From a virus, in IMG/VR virus record IMGVR_UViG_3300021083_000089, positions 1-41,505 of that record: 41,505 bases of DNA. The stretch is one strand, 5' to 3'. The position numbers and the translations under genes are program-made. This document shows, piece after piece, positions 24,889 through 33,701 of the stretch (within the stretch, counting starts at the first letter, position 1; the number at the start of each line of letters is the position of its first letter). The notes under the pieces were generated by a model. That model searched no databases and was not told the DNA's origin. It saw nothing but the letters and a program-made list of their open reading frames with translations.

Positions 24889-25647
24889 TTAATTAGACAA
24901 TTGAATAGCAGCAATGCTAGAAGCCGCCGCAACGTCATAACGAGTTACGATACATTTAGGAACGAACGTCTTACCAGATGCAGCAACAGCATTACCTGTC
25001 ATTGTCGTGCTCGAAACAGTCGCTTCACCATTAACCGTATACGTACCATTACCACCAGTTCCAGAACCAAGAGCAGTAACCACTGTACCAACGTCAACGC
25101 CAGTACCAGATATTGCTGTACCAACGCGAATTGGAGCGCCGCCAGCAACGAATGCTGAAACTGTGAGTGTGTTTGTCGCAACAACACCAGTAAACGTAGA
25201 TGTGGGGAATACGCTATCAAGAGCACCAGTTGTGTTATCGTAGAAAACAAGATTTCCAACGAGCGCAGTTGAAGCCAAACTCACGAAGAATTGACCGAAT
25301 GTTGCAAGTGCGCCGATTGAATAATCTGGTAAAATCAATGATGGTGAAAGCGCAGTACCAACTCCAGAAGTTCCCCATAATGTTTGTTCGAGTGGATTTA
25401 CTAAAATACCAGCAAATTCAGCAGGAGCAGCACCGCCTACCTGAGCCGTACCAGCAAGCATAGAACTCGCCGAAGGATAAATAGGAGCTGGATTGCCACC
25501 AGATGATTTAGTAAATGCATAACCAATTGATTGCGCCTGACCATTAGAATATAAATTCCATGTTTGAGCGCGAACAGGGCTATCATCAGCCTGATTACCT
25601 ACGATACCGAGAGCGGTAAAAATATTAACTTGTGCTTGAAAAGACAT
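24889..25647 (-). CDS. Capsid decoration protein
   Basis: The 252-residue protein is beta-rich and low in charge. The N-terminal half includes VRAQTWNLYSNGQAQSIGYAF and a Pro/Ala-rich section. Residues about 165-210 hold a GTG-rich loop segment (RVGTAISGTGVDVGTVVTAL, GTGGNGTYTVNG), a short repeat that also occurs in other phage surface proteins. It lies between the protease/scaffold and the capsid genes, where head-decoration or cement proteins occur. Confidence 0.65.
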   Translation of the reverse strand: MSFQAQVNIFTALGIVGNQADDSPVRAQTWNLYSNGQAQSIGYAFTKSSGGNPAPIYPSASSMLAGTAQVGGAAPAEFAGILVNPLEQTLWGTSGVGTALSPSLILPDYSIGALATFGQFFVSLASTALVGNLVFYDNTTGALDSVFPTSTFTGVVATNTLTVSAFVAGGAPIRVGTAISGTGVDVGTVVTALGSGTGGNGTYTVNGEATVSSTTMTGNAVAASGKTFVPKCIVTRYDVAAASSIAAIQLSN

Positions 25648-25656
25648 GATTAATCC

Positions 25657-27018
25657 TTAATTGTTGATGGTTTTAAGAGTGTTCTTCAGCAAGCCAGATT
25701 TCTTGGTCGCGGAAGAATCAGCAGCGAAACCGACTGTTGACACATTGCGATTATGAAGATAACCAGCCAGAACTGCATGTTCGTTACCAGCAGCGCATTC
25801 AATCCCAAGCTTCTTAACACCATATGAAGCAACTTCTGCAAGTGTTTTGTCCGCATGGTCGAACGTTCCGATGTGGGCTGATAACTTACTTGCCAGCGCA
25901 TCGCGCGCACTAACTTCTGCAAGGATTGCTTTAGTGCTACTCTTTTTAAAATCAGCAAGTTCTTTACTTACTTTCTTAAATGCAGCATCCATTCCTTCAG
26001 TTTTCTTAACACCTTCAACTTTTTCATCGCGTTTAATGTCGCTGTCTTTAGTGTCTTTTTTTTCTTCATCATCTTCAAGGTCATCAGCACATTTCATTTG
26101 GCCGTTTTCACCAATTGAAAGGTCATCTTCGGCCTTTTTCTCTTTATCTTCTTCAGCATCTTCTGCTTTTTTCTTTTCCTTTTCTTCTTCCATAGCATCC
26201 TTTGCCATGCGCTTTTCAGCCCAATCCAGAACCTTTTCTAAACGGTCTTCTTTTTTGTTTTCTTCTGCCATTTGCAAATCCTTTGCATCAAATGTTATTT
26301 TAAAATGATCGAGTACAGATACTTCCTTACCCATCCTGCCTTGGTCAACAAGGGCAAGATGATTACCCCTGATGTTTCTTTGAATCGCGTCATACTTAAT
26401 GCCATTCCATACGCCCGATACCATCTCATAAACACAACGATATCCGGCGGATAATTCTTTCTTTCCTGCTTCAATTAATTCAGCAAGATTTTCTGAGAAA
26501 ACCTTGATATTTCCGTATAAAATGCCGTCTTTGTAATAAACAGATTCGCCTATTATTCCCTCAACGCCCTTCTGTTCGGCAGGGGTTAAACCTTCCGTAC
26601 TAGCGCCGAGCATTACATGGTCATTGATAAATGGTACAAGCTTGAATGATTCGAGCGCCTCATACGAAGCAAGCTCCTCTTCAGGGCGATATACATTGTA
26701 GATTTCACCGGGATTAGGTGCGCCAATACTTGCACCTGAGTATGGAAAAACACCAACCTTACTAAGGGGATTGTCTTTGATTTCGTACCATCCGTTAGTA
26801 TCGCTGACACGCTTTGAATCTGTATCACCTGTTGTCTTAACTTCAACATCAGATTTACTACCACCGCGGACTATTCCGCCTTCGCCTTGCGTTTGCGCAT
26901 CCTTACCAGCCTCGCTATAAGCTATGGCCTCGCTTTGCTTTTGAGTATGTCCAGCCTTCACGAGCTCGGCGATATTTGCCGAAATAGTGGCTTCGCTTGA
27001 ACCTTTTCCTAATGGCAT
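25657..27018 (-). CDS. DUF2213 prohead protease/scaffold
   Basis: The ATG at 27018 has a GAGGATTAGA ribosome site and begins [20 protein letters not shown], a motif typical of phage head proteins. Residues about 90-250 form the DUF2213 domain ([72 protein letters not shown]). DUF2213 is linked to prohead proteases. Residues about 265-345 are a highly charged Glu/Lys/Asp coiled coil and the rest is helical, as expected for a fused scaffold. Total 453 residues. Confidence 0.82.
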   Translation of the reverse strand: MPLGKGSSEATISANIAELVKAGHTQKQSEAIAYSEAGKDAQTQGEGGIVRGGSKSDVEVKTTGDTDSKRVSDTNGWYEIKDNPLSKVGVFPYSGASIGAPNPGEIYNVYRPEEELASYEALESFKLVPFINDHVMLGASTEGLTPAEQKGVEGIIGESVYYKDGILYGNIKVFSENLAELIEAGKKELSAGYRCVYEMVSGVWNGIKYDAIQRNIRGNHLALVDQGRMGKEVSVLDHFKITFDAKDLQMAEENKKEDRLEKVLDWAEKRMAKDAMEEEKEKKKAEDAEEDKEKKAEDDLSIGENGQMKCADDLEDDEEKKDTKDSDIKRDEKVEGVKKTEGMDAAFKKVSKELADFKKSSTKAILAEVSARDALASKLSAHIGTFDHADKTLAEVASYGVKKLGIECAAGNEHAVLAGYLHNRNVSTVGFAADSSATKKSGLLKNTLKTINN

Positions 27019-27019
27019 T

Positions 27020-27868
27020 CTAATCCTCAAATTCAATTACTGGCTTTATTCTACATCTACAGTTTATGGCATCGCCCGGTATGCCGCGCTGGCCTGTCTT
27101 TATGTCAATTATTGGCGGGTCATCAAAGCGGTAAACGTTACCATTCATCGCAATATGTTCTTTACGAGGATGATTAGAGCCGCCCGTGTGTAACCACTCG
27201 AACTTTTTTAATCCTGCCGCTTGCAACCTGCCCTTGCTAATATTGTTGTATGCCTTGCGCGTTTGATCATGTGCTATCATCTTTGCGCGGCGTAACGTGA
27301 TACCTTTTTGCTGTTCGAGAAATGGCACCAAGTCAGCCAGCCCTTGACCATTGGTTATTGAGCGCAGTACTGCGCCTTGCACCTGTTCAAGATATTGCAT
27401 TGGTATTGATTTTATGAGCGCTACATTCTCAGCAACCGAAGCTTTGAGAACTTCTCCTATCTCTCCATTAAGTCCTGTAGTCGGGAGCGATAACCCACCT
27501 GTGAGCTGTTGTAAACTGATCTTAACCCCGGACGCACTGGCCTTGTTCGCATCATCAACCATTTCGGTTGCGTAGGTCGTTGCTTTGTCCGAGAATAATG
27601 CCTCGAACTGTTTCTGTAATTCGTTTGAAAATCGCTTGGCTTCGGCAACGATGCTTTTATCATCTTGTGCAAAATACTGTTGCGCTGGTTCTGCATTATA
27701 AAGCTTTCTTACTGCCGACATGGTGGCATTTGTCATTTCTGTGATAAGTCTATCAAGTTTAGTACGGTAACGTATGGCGGAAATAGCACTAGGATTAAGA
27801 GGCGATCCTTGAATCGTTTGAGGTTTATTCGCCCTTATCTTTCGTAGCTGCTTCCTCGTCAACTTCAT
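27020..27868 (-). CDS. MuF-type minor head protein
   Basis: The 282-residue protein ends in a typical gpF/SPP1 gp7 domain: [38 protein letters not shown], then [20 protein letters not shown] and a final [11 protein letters not shown]. The Asn-Cys-Arg-Cys near the end is the family hallmark. It acts at the portal vertex during head morphogenesis. The sequence before its ATG has no Shine-Dalgarno motif; it is made of the AT-rich repeats that also form the plus-strand promoter. This is unusual, because related phages place it directly after the portal. Confidence 0.85.
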   Translation of the reverse strand: MKLTRKQLRKIRANKPQTIQGSPLNPSAISAIRYRTKLDRLITEMTNATMSAVRKLYNAEPAQQYFAQDDKSIVAEAKRFSNELQKQFEALFSDKATTYATEMVDDANKASASGVKISLQQLTGGLSLPTTGLNGEIGEVLKASVAENVALIKSIPMQYLEQVQGAVLRSITNGQGLADLVPFLEQQKGITLRRAKMIAHDQTRKAYNNISKGRLQAAGLKKFEWLHTGGSNHPRKEHIAMNGNVYRFDDPPIIDIKTGQRGIPGDAINCRCRIKPVIEFED

Positions 27869-27870
27869 TT

Positions 27871-27923
27871 TATGATATTATTATGATATTTGTTGTTGAC
27901 TTATGATATTATTATGATATTAT
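27871..27923 (+). promoter_or_regulatory. Rightward promoter with two 20-bp direct repeats
   Basis: The element TATGATATTATTATGATATT occurs exactly twice, at 27871-27890 and 27902-27921, and is itself a doubled TATGATATT. TTGACT (27896-27901) followed after 16 bp by TATTAT (27918-27923) makes a near-consensus promoter for the plus-strand cassette. One repeat lies just upstream of the -35 and the other fills the spacer, so a protein bound there would block RNA polymerase. Confidence 0.7.
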
Positions 27924-27982
27924 CCAGTTACAGGCAGCGAATAACGAGGCCGGAAATTAAAAAGGAATAGAAGGATAAAATC

Positions 27983-28240
27983 ATGACTTTCGTATTTGAC
28001 AATAAAGCCGATATCAATACTGTTAAATTTGTAGTTTCACACAGCAAACAGCTATTAGTTTTTGGTTTTGAAAATGAAAAGGACGCAATAGAATCAGTTG
28101 ACGATTTAAATGCACAGCACAGCCAATTTTACAAAGATGAAAATGGTAATTGGGAAACTACCGATGCAGAATGTCCTGCTTACATTGTGAGCCTTGAAGA
28201 ATTTAAAGAAATCCTTGTTGAAAATGAGTCAATAGCATGA
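27983..28240 (+). CDS. Small acidic protein of the plus-strand cassette (anti-CRISPR-like position)
   Basis: The 85-residue protein starts after a good ribosome site (GAAGGATAAAATC). It is acidic (about 20 Asp/Glu) with a beta-rich N-terminal part (VKFVVSHSKQLLVFGFENEKDA) and a helix at the C-terminus (SLEEFKEILVEN). No family recognised. The gene overlaps the following HTH gene by 4 bp, and both are read against the surrounding head genes. A small acidic protein plus an HTH protein behind a dedicated promoter is the layout of anti-CRISPR/Aca modules. The role is inference. Confidence 0.55.
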   Translation: MTFVFDNKADINTVKFVVSHSKQLLVFGFENEKDAIESVDDLNAQHSQFYKDENGNWETTDAECPAYIVSLEEFKEILVENESIA

Positions 28241-28413
28241 CGTCCGAAGAACTCCAATTTCTCTGTAATAGATATGGTTCGCAAACCGAAGTTGCTAAAA
28301 TCACAGGATACAGCGCGGCCTATATTAACCGTCTGATTCACGGCAAGGATAAAATCACTAATAAAATTGCTTATAATTTTAAAGAAAAATTCCCTGATTA
28401 TTTTATTTCATGA
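28237..28413 (+). CDS. 58-residue HTH protein (Aca-like autoregulator candidate)
   Basis: The ATG at 28237 overlaps the TGA of the acidic gene (ATGA). The product MTSEELQFLCNRYGSQTEVAKITGYSAAYINRLIHG... contains one helix-turn-helix: QTEVAKITG, then YSAAYINRLIHGKDK with the turn at Gly. The remainder is a short helix (KIAYNFKEKF). It is the right size for a single-domain repressor that could bind the two 20-bp repeats upstream. It is too short to have a dimer domain. The 3' end overlaps the convergent portal-extension ORF by 16 bp. Confidence 0.6.
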   Translation: MTSEELQFLCNRYGSQTEVAKITGYSAAYINRLIHGKDKITNKIAYNFKEKFPDYFIS

Positions 28414-28931
28414 AGTTCAATATATTTTTTTAGAGTTGGAAAATTAAAGCCACGCTTTTTAGAATATTTTTCTAACTGTGATGCGCTCACTTTCCCTTGT
28501 TTATCACGCGGTAATGAAGTAATCCCGCTATTCCATTGCTGACGACGATTTATAGTATTTTCCCTTGTCCATTCATTAGCTTCTTTAAGCTCGCTTTCTT
28601 TCAGCTTAAGATTTTTCTTATGATATTCTGTCGAGCTATTGCCATGAGGATTATATCCCTCTGCGCCTTCGTTGTATAAATTGCCGTGAGATATACCCTT
28701 TTTTATATTTTCAATATGAGACTTTATATTTTCAATATGAGATTGATAGGGGGGCTTTGTGGTTTTTGATTCTGATTCTTGTAAATGTTTAGGGGAAACT
28801 TTTTGACCATTAAGCTTTCCACCAGCCCCACCTTTGACGGTATATTCGCCGCCCTCACCTTCTATAAGTAAATGACTTCCGGTTTCTGTTGTTATCCAGT
28901 GCTCTTCAGCATCTTTCCCATCCCTAGAAAT
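28398..28931 (-). CDS. In-frame continuation of the portal beyond its UAA stop (possible readthrough or split domain)
   Basis: After the portal TAA (28932-28934) the same frame stays open for 177 codons. It has no ATG, TTG or GTG usable as a start (only a GTG near the end; the first codon after the stop is ATT). Its sequence is convincing protein: DGKDAEEHWITTETGSHLLI with GGAGGKLNGQKVSP, like the 'W-I-T-...-H-V-L-I ... G-G-K-x-N-G' tail domain of some phage portal or minor head proteins, then LYNEGAEGYNPHGNSS and a basic helical end (KYSKKRGFNFPTLKKYIELHE). Options are stop-codon readthrough, ATT re-initiation after portal translation, or a recent nonsense mutation. Confidence 0.5.
   Translation of the reverse strand: MSRDGKDAEEHWITTETGSHLLIEGEGGEYTVKGGAGGKLNGQKVSPKHLQESESKTTKPPYQSHIENIKSHIENIKKGISHGNLYNEGAEGYNPHGNSSTEYHKKNLKLKESELKEANEWTRENTINRRQQWNSGITSLPRDKQGKVSASQLEKYSKKRGFNFPTLKKYIELHEIK
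28702..28743 (-). repeat. Two 21-bp tandem units
   Basis: A 21-bp unit is repeated twice (28702-28722 and 28723-28743), differing only at the last base. In the portal-extension frame it encodes SHIENIK twice. Being in frame, it keeps the reading frame open. Confidence 0.65.
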
Positions 28932-30425
28932 TTACTGCTGATCATCTTCAAGTTCCTGATCAACTTCTAACTCCATGCCATTGTAACCACTATCTTTATC
29001 TGCAATTAGTCTAGCCCTAACATCTTCGCCGTCAATTGCACCATTAGCAACCTGGGCAGAATCAGCTTGTGCTTTCTTGAGGTTAATATCCGCAAGCTCT
29101 GCCGCCGTCGGGCTATCAACAGGATGCCAGTTTATTTCAGTAGCAAATGGAGGGATACCGAACTTCGGCGCAACTTCCGATCTGATAAGTAATAAATGGT
29201 GACGTTCTACTAATGGCGATAAGTCGTGCTCTTGAATACTTTCAAGCTCTTCGTGATAGCTCGCTTCCTCAAATTCACCTGTTGCATTAAAGCCTTTTGG
29301 TGATGTGCCGAGCAACTTAGTCGCAGGAACTCCAGAAGCCGCCGCAACGATCTGATATTGTGTCATTATCACCGCATCAAGTTCGCTAAGTGATGTATCA
29401 AATTGCTGAATTTCTTCGGTTTCTTTATCAATAAGCTTTGCACCAAAATTATTTTGATATGCAAGCCACAATTCCATTTGCGCGTTGAAGCCTTCTAAAT
29501 CACCAAAAACCTTCGCAGTATCAACTTTAAGCACGGTTAGACGCTTAGTCATCGCAAGCATGGGCGCTTCATTCGCCGTACGCTCTGCCGCATACACACG
29601 TTCCATAATTTGCTGTGTGACAGGTACGCCGCCATACAGATATGTAGGCTTTAAAATATCAGGCAAGCTACCATTGCGGAAAATCACCAAGTGCGAACGA
29701 TGAATACGCTGTGCATTGACACGCCACCATGTCGGCTCATAAAAGTGCATTGATGCAGGATTAGCAACCGCTTCAAAATCAAGCTCTGGTGTGACCCAAT
29801 TGGGATCAATTAAGCTGATACCTTTATAACTACCTTTGCGAATACCGTCAGGATTGAAAGGCTTTTGATAATATTCAGGATCTGGACTATCCACATGGAA
29901 CATTGCAATACGAATTCCAAACACACGTCCTTTCGCAACGAAGTCAACACAATGGCTTTTGATCTTGAATTCTTTATCTTTTTGCCGGATATAATCCAGT
30001 ACTTCAGGCTTTATTTCTTTCCCGTCATTGCTCGTTACTTCATACCCGTGGCGGCAAGCGTCCTTTGCTGGCATTGAACAAGCCTTGCGAATCAACCAAT
30101 GTTGATCAAGCATAGCGCAAGCTTGCCATCCAATGAATCCTTGACCTGCATAGTATTCGAGCAATACTTCCGATACATTTCCTAGATATCCGCCCTGAAT
30201 CTTAAGCGGGATAGGCTGACATAATGCACTATCCATTGCGAACTGCGAACCATCAGGATTGACGGCGGCGAATTCACTGGCGTCCTTCTGAAATGTTTTT
30301 TTCAGAAGATCAAGCTTTCTAACTTCAACAGCATATTCAGCCGTTAATTTATTATGTTCTGGGTTAAAAAATCCGCGCACCGTCTTAACTATAGCGGTAG
30401 TCGATTGTTTTTTAAACCAGTTCAT
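28932..30425 (-). CDS. Portal protein (DUF1073-like)
   Basis: The 497-residue protein has the DUF1073 order: [42 protein letters not shown], then [39 protein letters not shown], and [57 protein letters not shown]. The last motif is the most diagnostic. It forms the dodecameric DNA entry and exit ring. It follows TerL by 25 bases. See the open frame after its stop. Confidence 0.9.
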   Translation of the reverse strand: MNWFKKQSTTAIVKTVRGFFNPEHNKLTAEYAVEVRKLDLLKKTFQKDASEFAAVNPDGSQFAMDSALCQPIPLKIQGGYLGNVSEVLLEYYAGQGFIGWQACAMLDQHWLIRKACSMPAKDACRHGYEVTSNDGKEIKPEVLDYIRQKDKEFKIKSHCVDFVAKGRVFGIRIAMFHVDSPDPEYYQKPFNPDGIRKGSYKGISLIDPNWVTPELDFEAVANPASMHFYEPTWWRVNAQRIHRSHLVIFRNGSLPDILKPTYLYGGVPVTQQIMERVYAAERTANEAPMLAMTKRLTVLKVDTAKVFGDLEGFNAQMELWLAYQNNFGAKLIDKETEEIQQFDTSLSELDAVIMTQYQIVAAASGVPATKLLGTSPKGFNATGEFEEASYHEELESIQEHDLSPLVERHHLLLIRSEVAPKFGIPPFATEINWHPVDSPTAAELADINLKKAQADSAQVANGAIDGEDVRARLIADKDSGYNGMELEVDQELEDDQQ

Positions 30426-30450
30426 TATATCAATATTTCGTTAATTAAAA

Positions 30451-31974
30451 CTAAAAGAATCCTCTAGCCTTGCTAGATAGCATATCCATTATAGCATCAC
30501 ACATAGGATCAATCTGGTCGTCATGCTTATGGCTATCATCCGCCGCAAACGCTTCGCATTCAGTAATAAAATCACTCAAAAAGGGCGAATCATTCAGAAC
30601 GCACACATGTCCTGATTCTATCCATCCCACCGCATCCATTACACGCGTTAGCTTGTCTTTATTACGTTCGCGCGGTTCAATGGGTATGTTGTGCGCCCGT
30701 TTAATCTCTTGTATTAAACCAGTACCAGAGGATTTATCCTCGATAACCATTTTTCGCAGCGCACCATTTTCTTTAATTGCACTGTGTTTGTTCCAAAACT
30801 CCACAGCTCGTCTTGTGAGGTCTGGGGCTTCCCATTTTCCCCTAAGCATATCGAGGAGATATATTTTTCTATCTTCGCCATATCCCCAGCATTCAAATAC
30901 AGAGTAATCATTGCGCTCTGCCGTTTTTTGTGCGGTGTCTGCATAAATTTTTCGGTATGTTATTTTAGGTAGAATGTCAACGCGGCCAAACCAATGACCT
31001 TTAATGAGATTGCCGCCCATAGTACGCGGCTCTTGCATATATTGAGCATTAAATACAAAGCGCGATATTGCATTACCATCAGGGTCATTACCCATGCCAG
31101 ATTCTAGCGCAAGCATTTCATTGAGCGGGTTTTTGTACTGCCAATATGAAAAACGTCCTTTATCATCTCGTATATCAGATACGACAAGTGATCGTATTTT
31201 TTCTGGTAATTTTTCTATATATTCATCGGTAACTAAGGCAGGTACGGTAACACATTCCCATTCACCTGGCATATTTCCACCCCTGATGAACCCCGTACAA
31301 TCGCCCTCGCATAAGCGTTGCATAACGATGATAACAGGTACATTGGGGTGCGCCTTTCGGCTTTCCACTGTTCCTAAAAGCTGACGATTAGCCGTCTTAA
31401 CCGCTGCCGGACTGTATGCGTCGTCAGCCTTGAGTGGGTCGTCAATAATGATTGCACCTGAGAAACCTTCAACCATGTGGCCAGCTCGGAATCCGGTAAT
31501 TTGGCCGCCAAGTGACACGGCATAAACACCGCCTGCTTTTTTTCCTTCAACGATAACGTTCCATCTTTTTTTTGCTTTTGCATCGCTTGCAATCTCCATA
31601 GGCCATAAGGCCTGAAACTCTTCAGACTGCACCAAATCTCGCGCCGTTTGCGAGTTAAGCAAAACCAGATCGTCACCGCTAGAAATATGTAAAAATCTTG
31701 AACGTGGGTTGAGGGCTAGGCCCCGCGCTATCAGATTGATAACCACCATTTCAGTTTTAGAGCTACCGGGAGGTATATTGATAACGAGATTTTTACATTC
31801 GCCACGCAGTACACGCTCAACAGCATCAGCAATTACGTAATGATGCCAATTAACTTTGAATTTTATTGATTGTCTGTGTTTGAAGAAATACCGGGTAAAA
31901 AATAAATGATCATTCTCACATAGTATCCTGTGAACTTCCTGTTCAGTAGGTTCTGATACTAATCTAGTATTCAT
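30451..31974 (-). CDS. terL: Terminase large subunit
   Basis: The 507-residue protein has an N-terminal ATPase: Walker A-like [10 protein letters not shown] (residues 66-75), Walker [11 protein letters not shown] (about 171-180) and the coupling-type motif [16 protein letters not shown]. The C-terminal nuclease of the RNase H fold shows [16 protein letters not shown] (about 345), [13 protein letters not shown] (about 412) and [12 protein letters not shown] (about 490) with the expected Asp residues. It packages DNA into the prohead. Its start overlaps the TerS stop by 11 bp. Confidence 0.92.
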   Translation of the reverse strand: MNTRLVSEPTEQEVHRILCENDHLFFTRYFFKHRQSIKFKVNWHHYVIADAVERVLRGECKNLVINIPPGSSKTEMVVINLIARGLALNPRSRFLHISSGDDLVLLNSQTARDLVQSEEFQALWPMEIASDAKAKKRWNVIVEGKKAGGVYAVSLGGQITGFRAGHMVEGFSGAIIIDDPLKADDAYSPAAVKTANRQLLGTVESRKAHPNVPVIIVMQRLCEGDCTGFIRGGNMPGEWECVTVPALVTDEYIEKLPEKIRSLVVSDIRDDKGRFSYWQYKNPLNEMLALESGMGNDPDGNAISRFVFNAQYMQEPRTMGGNLIKGHWFGRVDILPKITYRKIYADTAQKTAERNDYSVFECWGYGEDRKIYLLDMLRGKWEAPDLTRRAVEFWNKHSAIKENGALRKMVIEDKSSGTGLIQEIKRAHNIPIEPRERNKDKLTRVMDAVGWIESGHVCVLNDSPFLSDFITECEAFAADDSHKHDDQIDPMCDAIMDMLSSKARGFF

Positions 31975-32410
31975 CCTGTGATTTTTTTACCAATTCTTTC
32001 GTGATGCTTTCAGCAACCGTTACAGTGACTACAGCGTTAAGATCTTTTCCATCTTTTCCAGTATGCTCAGATTTATCGATCAACATACCATGTATCTTAG
32101 CTTTACCCATCGTAGCAGCAACAGCCGCCGACGGCTGAAGTACGGTTGTGTGTAGTGCTAATTGCCTCGCCTCTTCAAGCTCTTTTGTCAGTGAATCCAC
32201 AGTAACAGCATGGCGTTTAACGTGTTCTTCTTGTAATATTTTTATCCTGGTGGAAACATGAGGGGTTTCTTTTAGGGTTGATGCTTCTTGCCATATTGAC
32301 TCAGGACTCATGTTTTGAGCGCTGTACGACTGTCTATATGCTTCCGATGCATTACCAATTTCAACAAACTTTTGGCAGAAATTCTCTTGTTTTTGGGTGA
32401 GATCGCCCAT
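31964..32410 (-). CDS. terS: Terminase small subunit
   Basis: The 148-residue protein starts [29 protein letters not shown]. This is the Terminase_2-type HTH region (LT.KQE.Fc..yve.gnaseAYr.aY), followed by a helix with [16 protein letters not shown] and a C-terminal tail with [10 protein letters not shown]. It recognises the packaging site. It lies directly before TerL. Confidence 0.88.
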   Translation of the reverse strand: MGDLTQKQENFCQKFVEIGNASEAYRQSYSAQNMSPESIWQEASTLKETPHVSTRIKILQEEHVKRHAVTVDSLTKELEEARQLALHTTVLQPSAAVAATMGKAKIHGMLIDKSEHTGKDGKDLNAVVTVTVAESITKELVKKSQDEY

Positions 32411-32417
32411 GGATTAT

Positions 32418-32606
32418 CTATTTCGCCTCAATATCAGCAACAGCATCTTTAACATCAGATACCGCGCCAGTTACAACAGATTCGATTGCTGCCAATGTGG
32501 TTTTTAGTTCTCCAATAATCGCAACAATAACACCTTGCTGTGCAGTTAGTGAAGAAGATTGTGCCGTCAATTCATTAATCCGTGCTGTAATTTGTTCTTT
32601 GGCCAT
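32418..32606 (-). CDS. Small coiled-coil protein
   Basis: The ATG at 32606 gives 62 residues: a Lys/Glu/Ala-rich amphipathic helix (MAKEQITARINELTAQSSSL onward) then a hydrophobic segment (VIVAIIGELKTTLAAIESV) and a polar end. A longer start at 32678 has no ribosome site and is less likely. It precedes TerS by 7 bases and is probably cotranscribed. Role unknown; small coiled-coil proteins are found at this position in several phages. Confidence 0.5.
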   Translation of the reverse strand: MAKEQITARINELTAQSSSLTAQQGVIVAIIGELKTTLAAIESVVTGAVSDVKDAVADIEAK

Positions 32607-32702
32607 GATGTTTACATCTTTATGTGGTTTATGACAGTTATGATGAAAAAATGATTCTATTATTTCTTTGATCATCACATAACTATCACATTATTTAATG
32701 GT

Positions 32703-32744
32703 TTCCGCCGATAGAAAAATTAGGATATAAAACTACCGGCGGAA
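32703..32744 (-). terminator. Inverted repeat between the HTH and terminase genes
   Basis: TTCCGCCG (32703-32710) pairs perfectly with CGGCGGAA (32737-32744), separated by a 26-base AT-rich loop. It follows the gene ending at 32822 on the minus strand. No T tract follows the stem in that direction, so it may be a processing or pausing site. The remaining bases between 32679 and 32821 show no gene. Confidence 0.3.
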
Positions 32745-32821
32745 TGCATAATACAGAAAACCTGACTATACTTATAAAGTTATCATAAACCGCACAGGTT
32801 GCACAATATAAATATTACAAA

Positions 32822-33232
32822 TTATAAAATTATTTTCCTGGCAATCAATTCGAGCGCCTTCTTATGCCACAATTCAACGGTACTAGGAGGCATTCCTGCC
32901 ATCAAACCAATATCTTTATAGCTAAATTTATTTGCCTTTGACCAGATAATAGCTTTCCGTATAATCGTTTTACTATCTCTTCCCATTCCAACAATCATCA
33001 ACCAGGACTCTGCTTTTTTCAATGAGTCAATTTGTTTAGCCGTTGGAGGAGTTTTAAAAACCTGAGGTTCTTGATCCTTCTTGTCGTCTGAGTCGTACAA
33101 ATATGAAGGCCAACAAGCTTTACAGTCTAATATGCGTTTTTCTTTATTGGGTAGTTTTCTTTCAGCTATCGCCGCTTCCTCGAATATATCAGCTATTTCT
33201 TGTCTTTTTTGAATTAGCTCTTCAGAAGTCAT
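32822..33232 (-). CDS. HTH protein, DUF6362-like, possible late regulator
   Basis: The 136-residue protein has an N-terminal helix (EELIQKRQEIADIFEEAAIAERKLP), the W/P segment CKACWPSYLYDSDD and a C-terminal helix-turn-helix (KANKFSYKDIGLMAGMPPSTVELWHKKALELI). The DUF6362 family, which has a similar order, is known in phage genomes near terminase genes; its biochemical role is not established. A sigma-like or activator role for the late operon is plausible. The ribosome site is weak. Confidence 0.55.
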   Translation of the reverse strand: MTSEELIQKRQEIADIFEEAAIAERKLPNKEKRILDCKACWPSYLYDSDDKKDQEPQVFKTPPTAKQIDSLKKAESWLMIVGMGRDSKTIIRKAIIWSKANKFSYKDIGLMAGMPPSTVELWHKKALELIARKIIL

Positions 33233-33274
33233 AAACCAGCAATGATGGATTGGGTCGTGCGTACCACAGGTAAT

Positions 33275-33328
33275 GAGTTAAGAATAACATCCGTAATTGA
33301 TTGCTCAATGTGGGAGTTAAGAATAACA
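33275..33328 (-). repeat. Direct repeat of 15 bp in the leader of the HTH gene
   Basis: GAGTTAAGAATAACA occurs at 33275-33289 and again at 33314-33328. On the minus strand TTGACA (33384-33379 region) with a 17-base spacer before CAATAT may serve as promoter of the HTH gene; the repeats lie downstream of it. The 33233-33386 gap holds no gene that I can see. Confidence 0.35.
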
Positions 33329-33386
33329 ACAATACGACCGCAGCACGCAACTCAATATTGCCGCCTGGTTAATTACTTGTCAATCA

Positions 33387-33635
33387 CTATTTTTTCTTCT
33401 TATATGGAGCCTTTAAACTATAAACCTTATCCTTACTGTAAATCAACTGACCATCCTCGATACCCAAAGACTTCGCCGCCTTATGGACACCAACCCTGTA
33501 TGGAGCTTCTGAACCATAACCCCACTTAATGCCATCCTTGCTATACCAAATCATTTTACCTGTCCTTTCCGTGTCATATTTGGTCAATCCACCGCTATCA
33601 ATATTCAACGGATCTAAAACTTCTTCAATTATCAT
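33387..33635 (-). CDS. Hypothetical basic 82-residue protein under operator control
   Basis: The ATG at 33635 is preceded by a strong ribosome site (AGGAGGATATTTT) and a consensus promoter. The product is Tyr/Lys/Gly-rich (ERTGKMIWYSKDGIKWGYGS, HKAAKSLGIEDGQLIYSK) and ends in PYKKKK. No family recognised. It is the first leftward gene after the origin region and its promoter carries the same palindrome as the repressor region at 39947-40007. This suggests an early or lysogeny-regulated gene. Confidence 0.55.
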   Translation of the reverse strand: MIIEEVLDPLNIDSGGLTKYDTERTGKMIWYSKDGIKWGYGSEAPYRVGVHKAAKSLGIEDGQLIYSKDKVYSLKAPYKKKK

Positions 33636-33663
33636 AAAATATCCTCCTATTTTTATATATAAT

Positions 33664-33692
33664 ATTTTACATTATGTGAAATAATATGTCAA
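33664..33692 (-). promoter_or_regulatory. Leftward promoter with palindromic operator
   Basis: On the minus strand TTGACA (33692-33687), 17 bp and TAAAAT (33669-33664) form a near-consensus promoter. The -10 and spacer are overlapped by an operator (33664-33682) that matches the 19-bp palindrome at 39989-40007 in 18 of 19 positions, so a regulator there would repress this promoter. Confidence 0.7.
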
Positions 33693-33701
33693 TAAAAATG
33701 T

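Noticed and set aside
25847-26308. Plus-strand Ser/Phe-rich open frame
   Set aside because: Antisense of the Lys/Glu/Asp-rich scaffold region; composition is the mirror image of that coiled coil.
33242-33529. Plus-strand open frame through the leader and the basic 82-residue gene
   Set aside because: No ribosome site or recognisable family; the minus-strand gene has a strong ribosome site and promoter.
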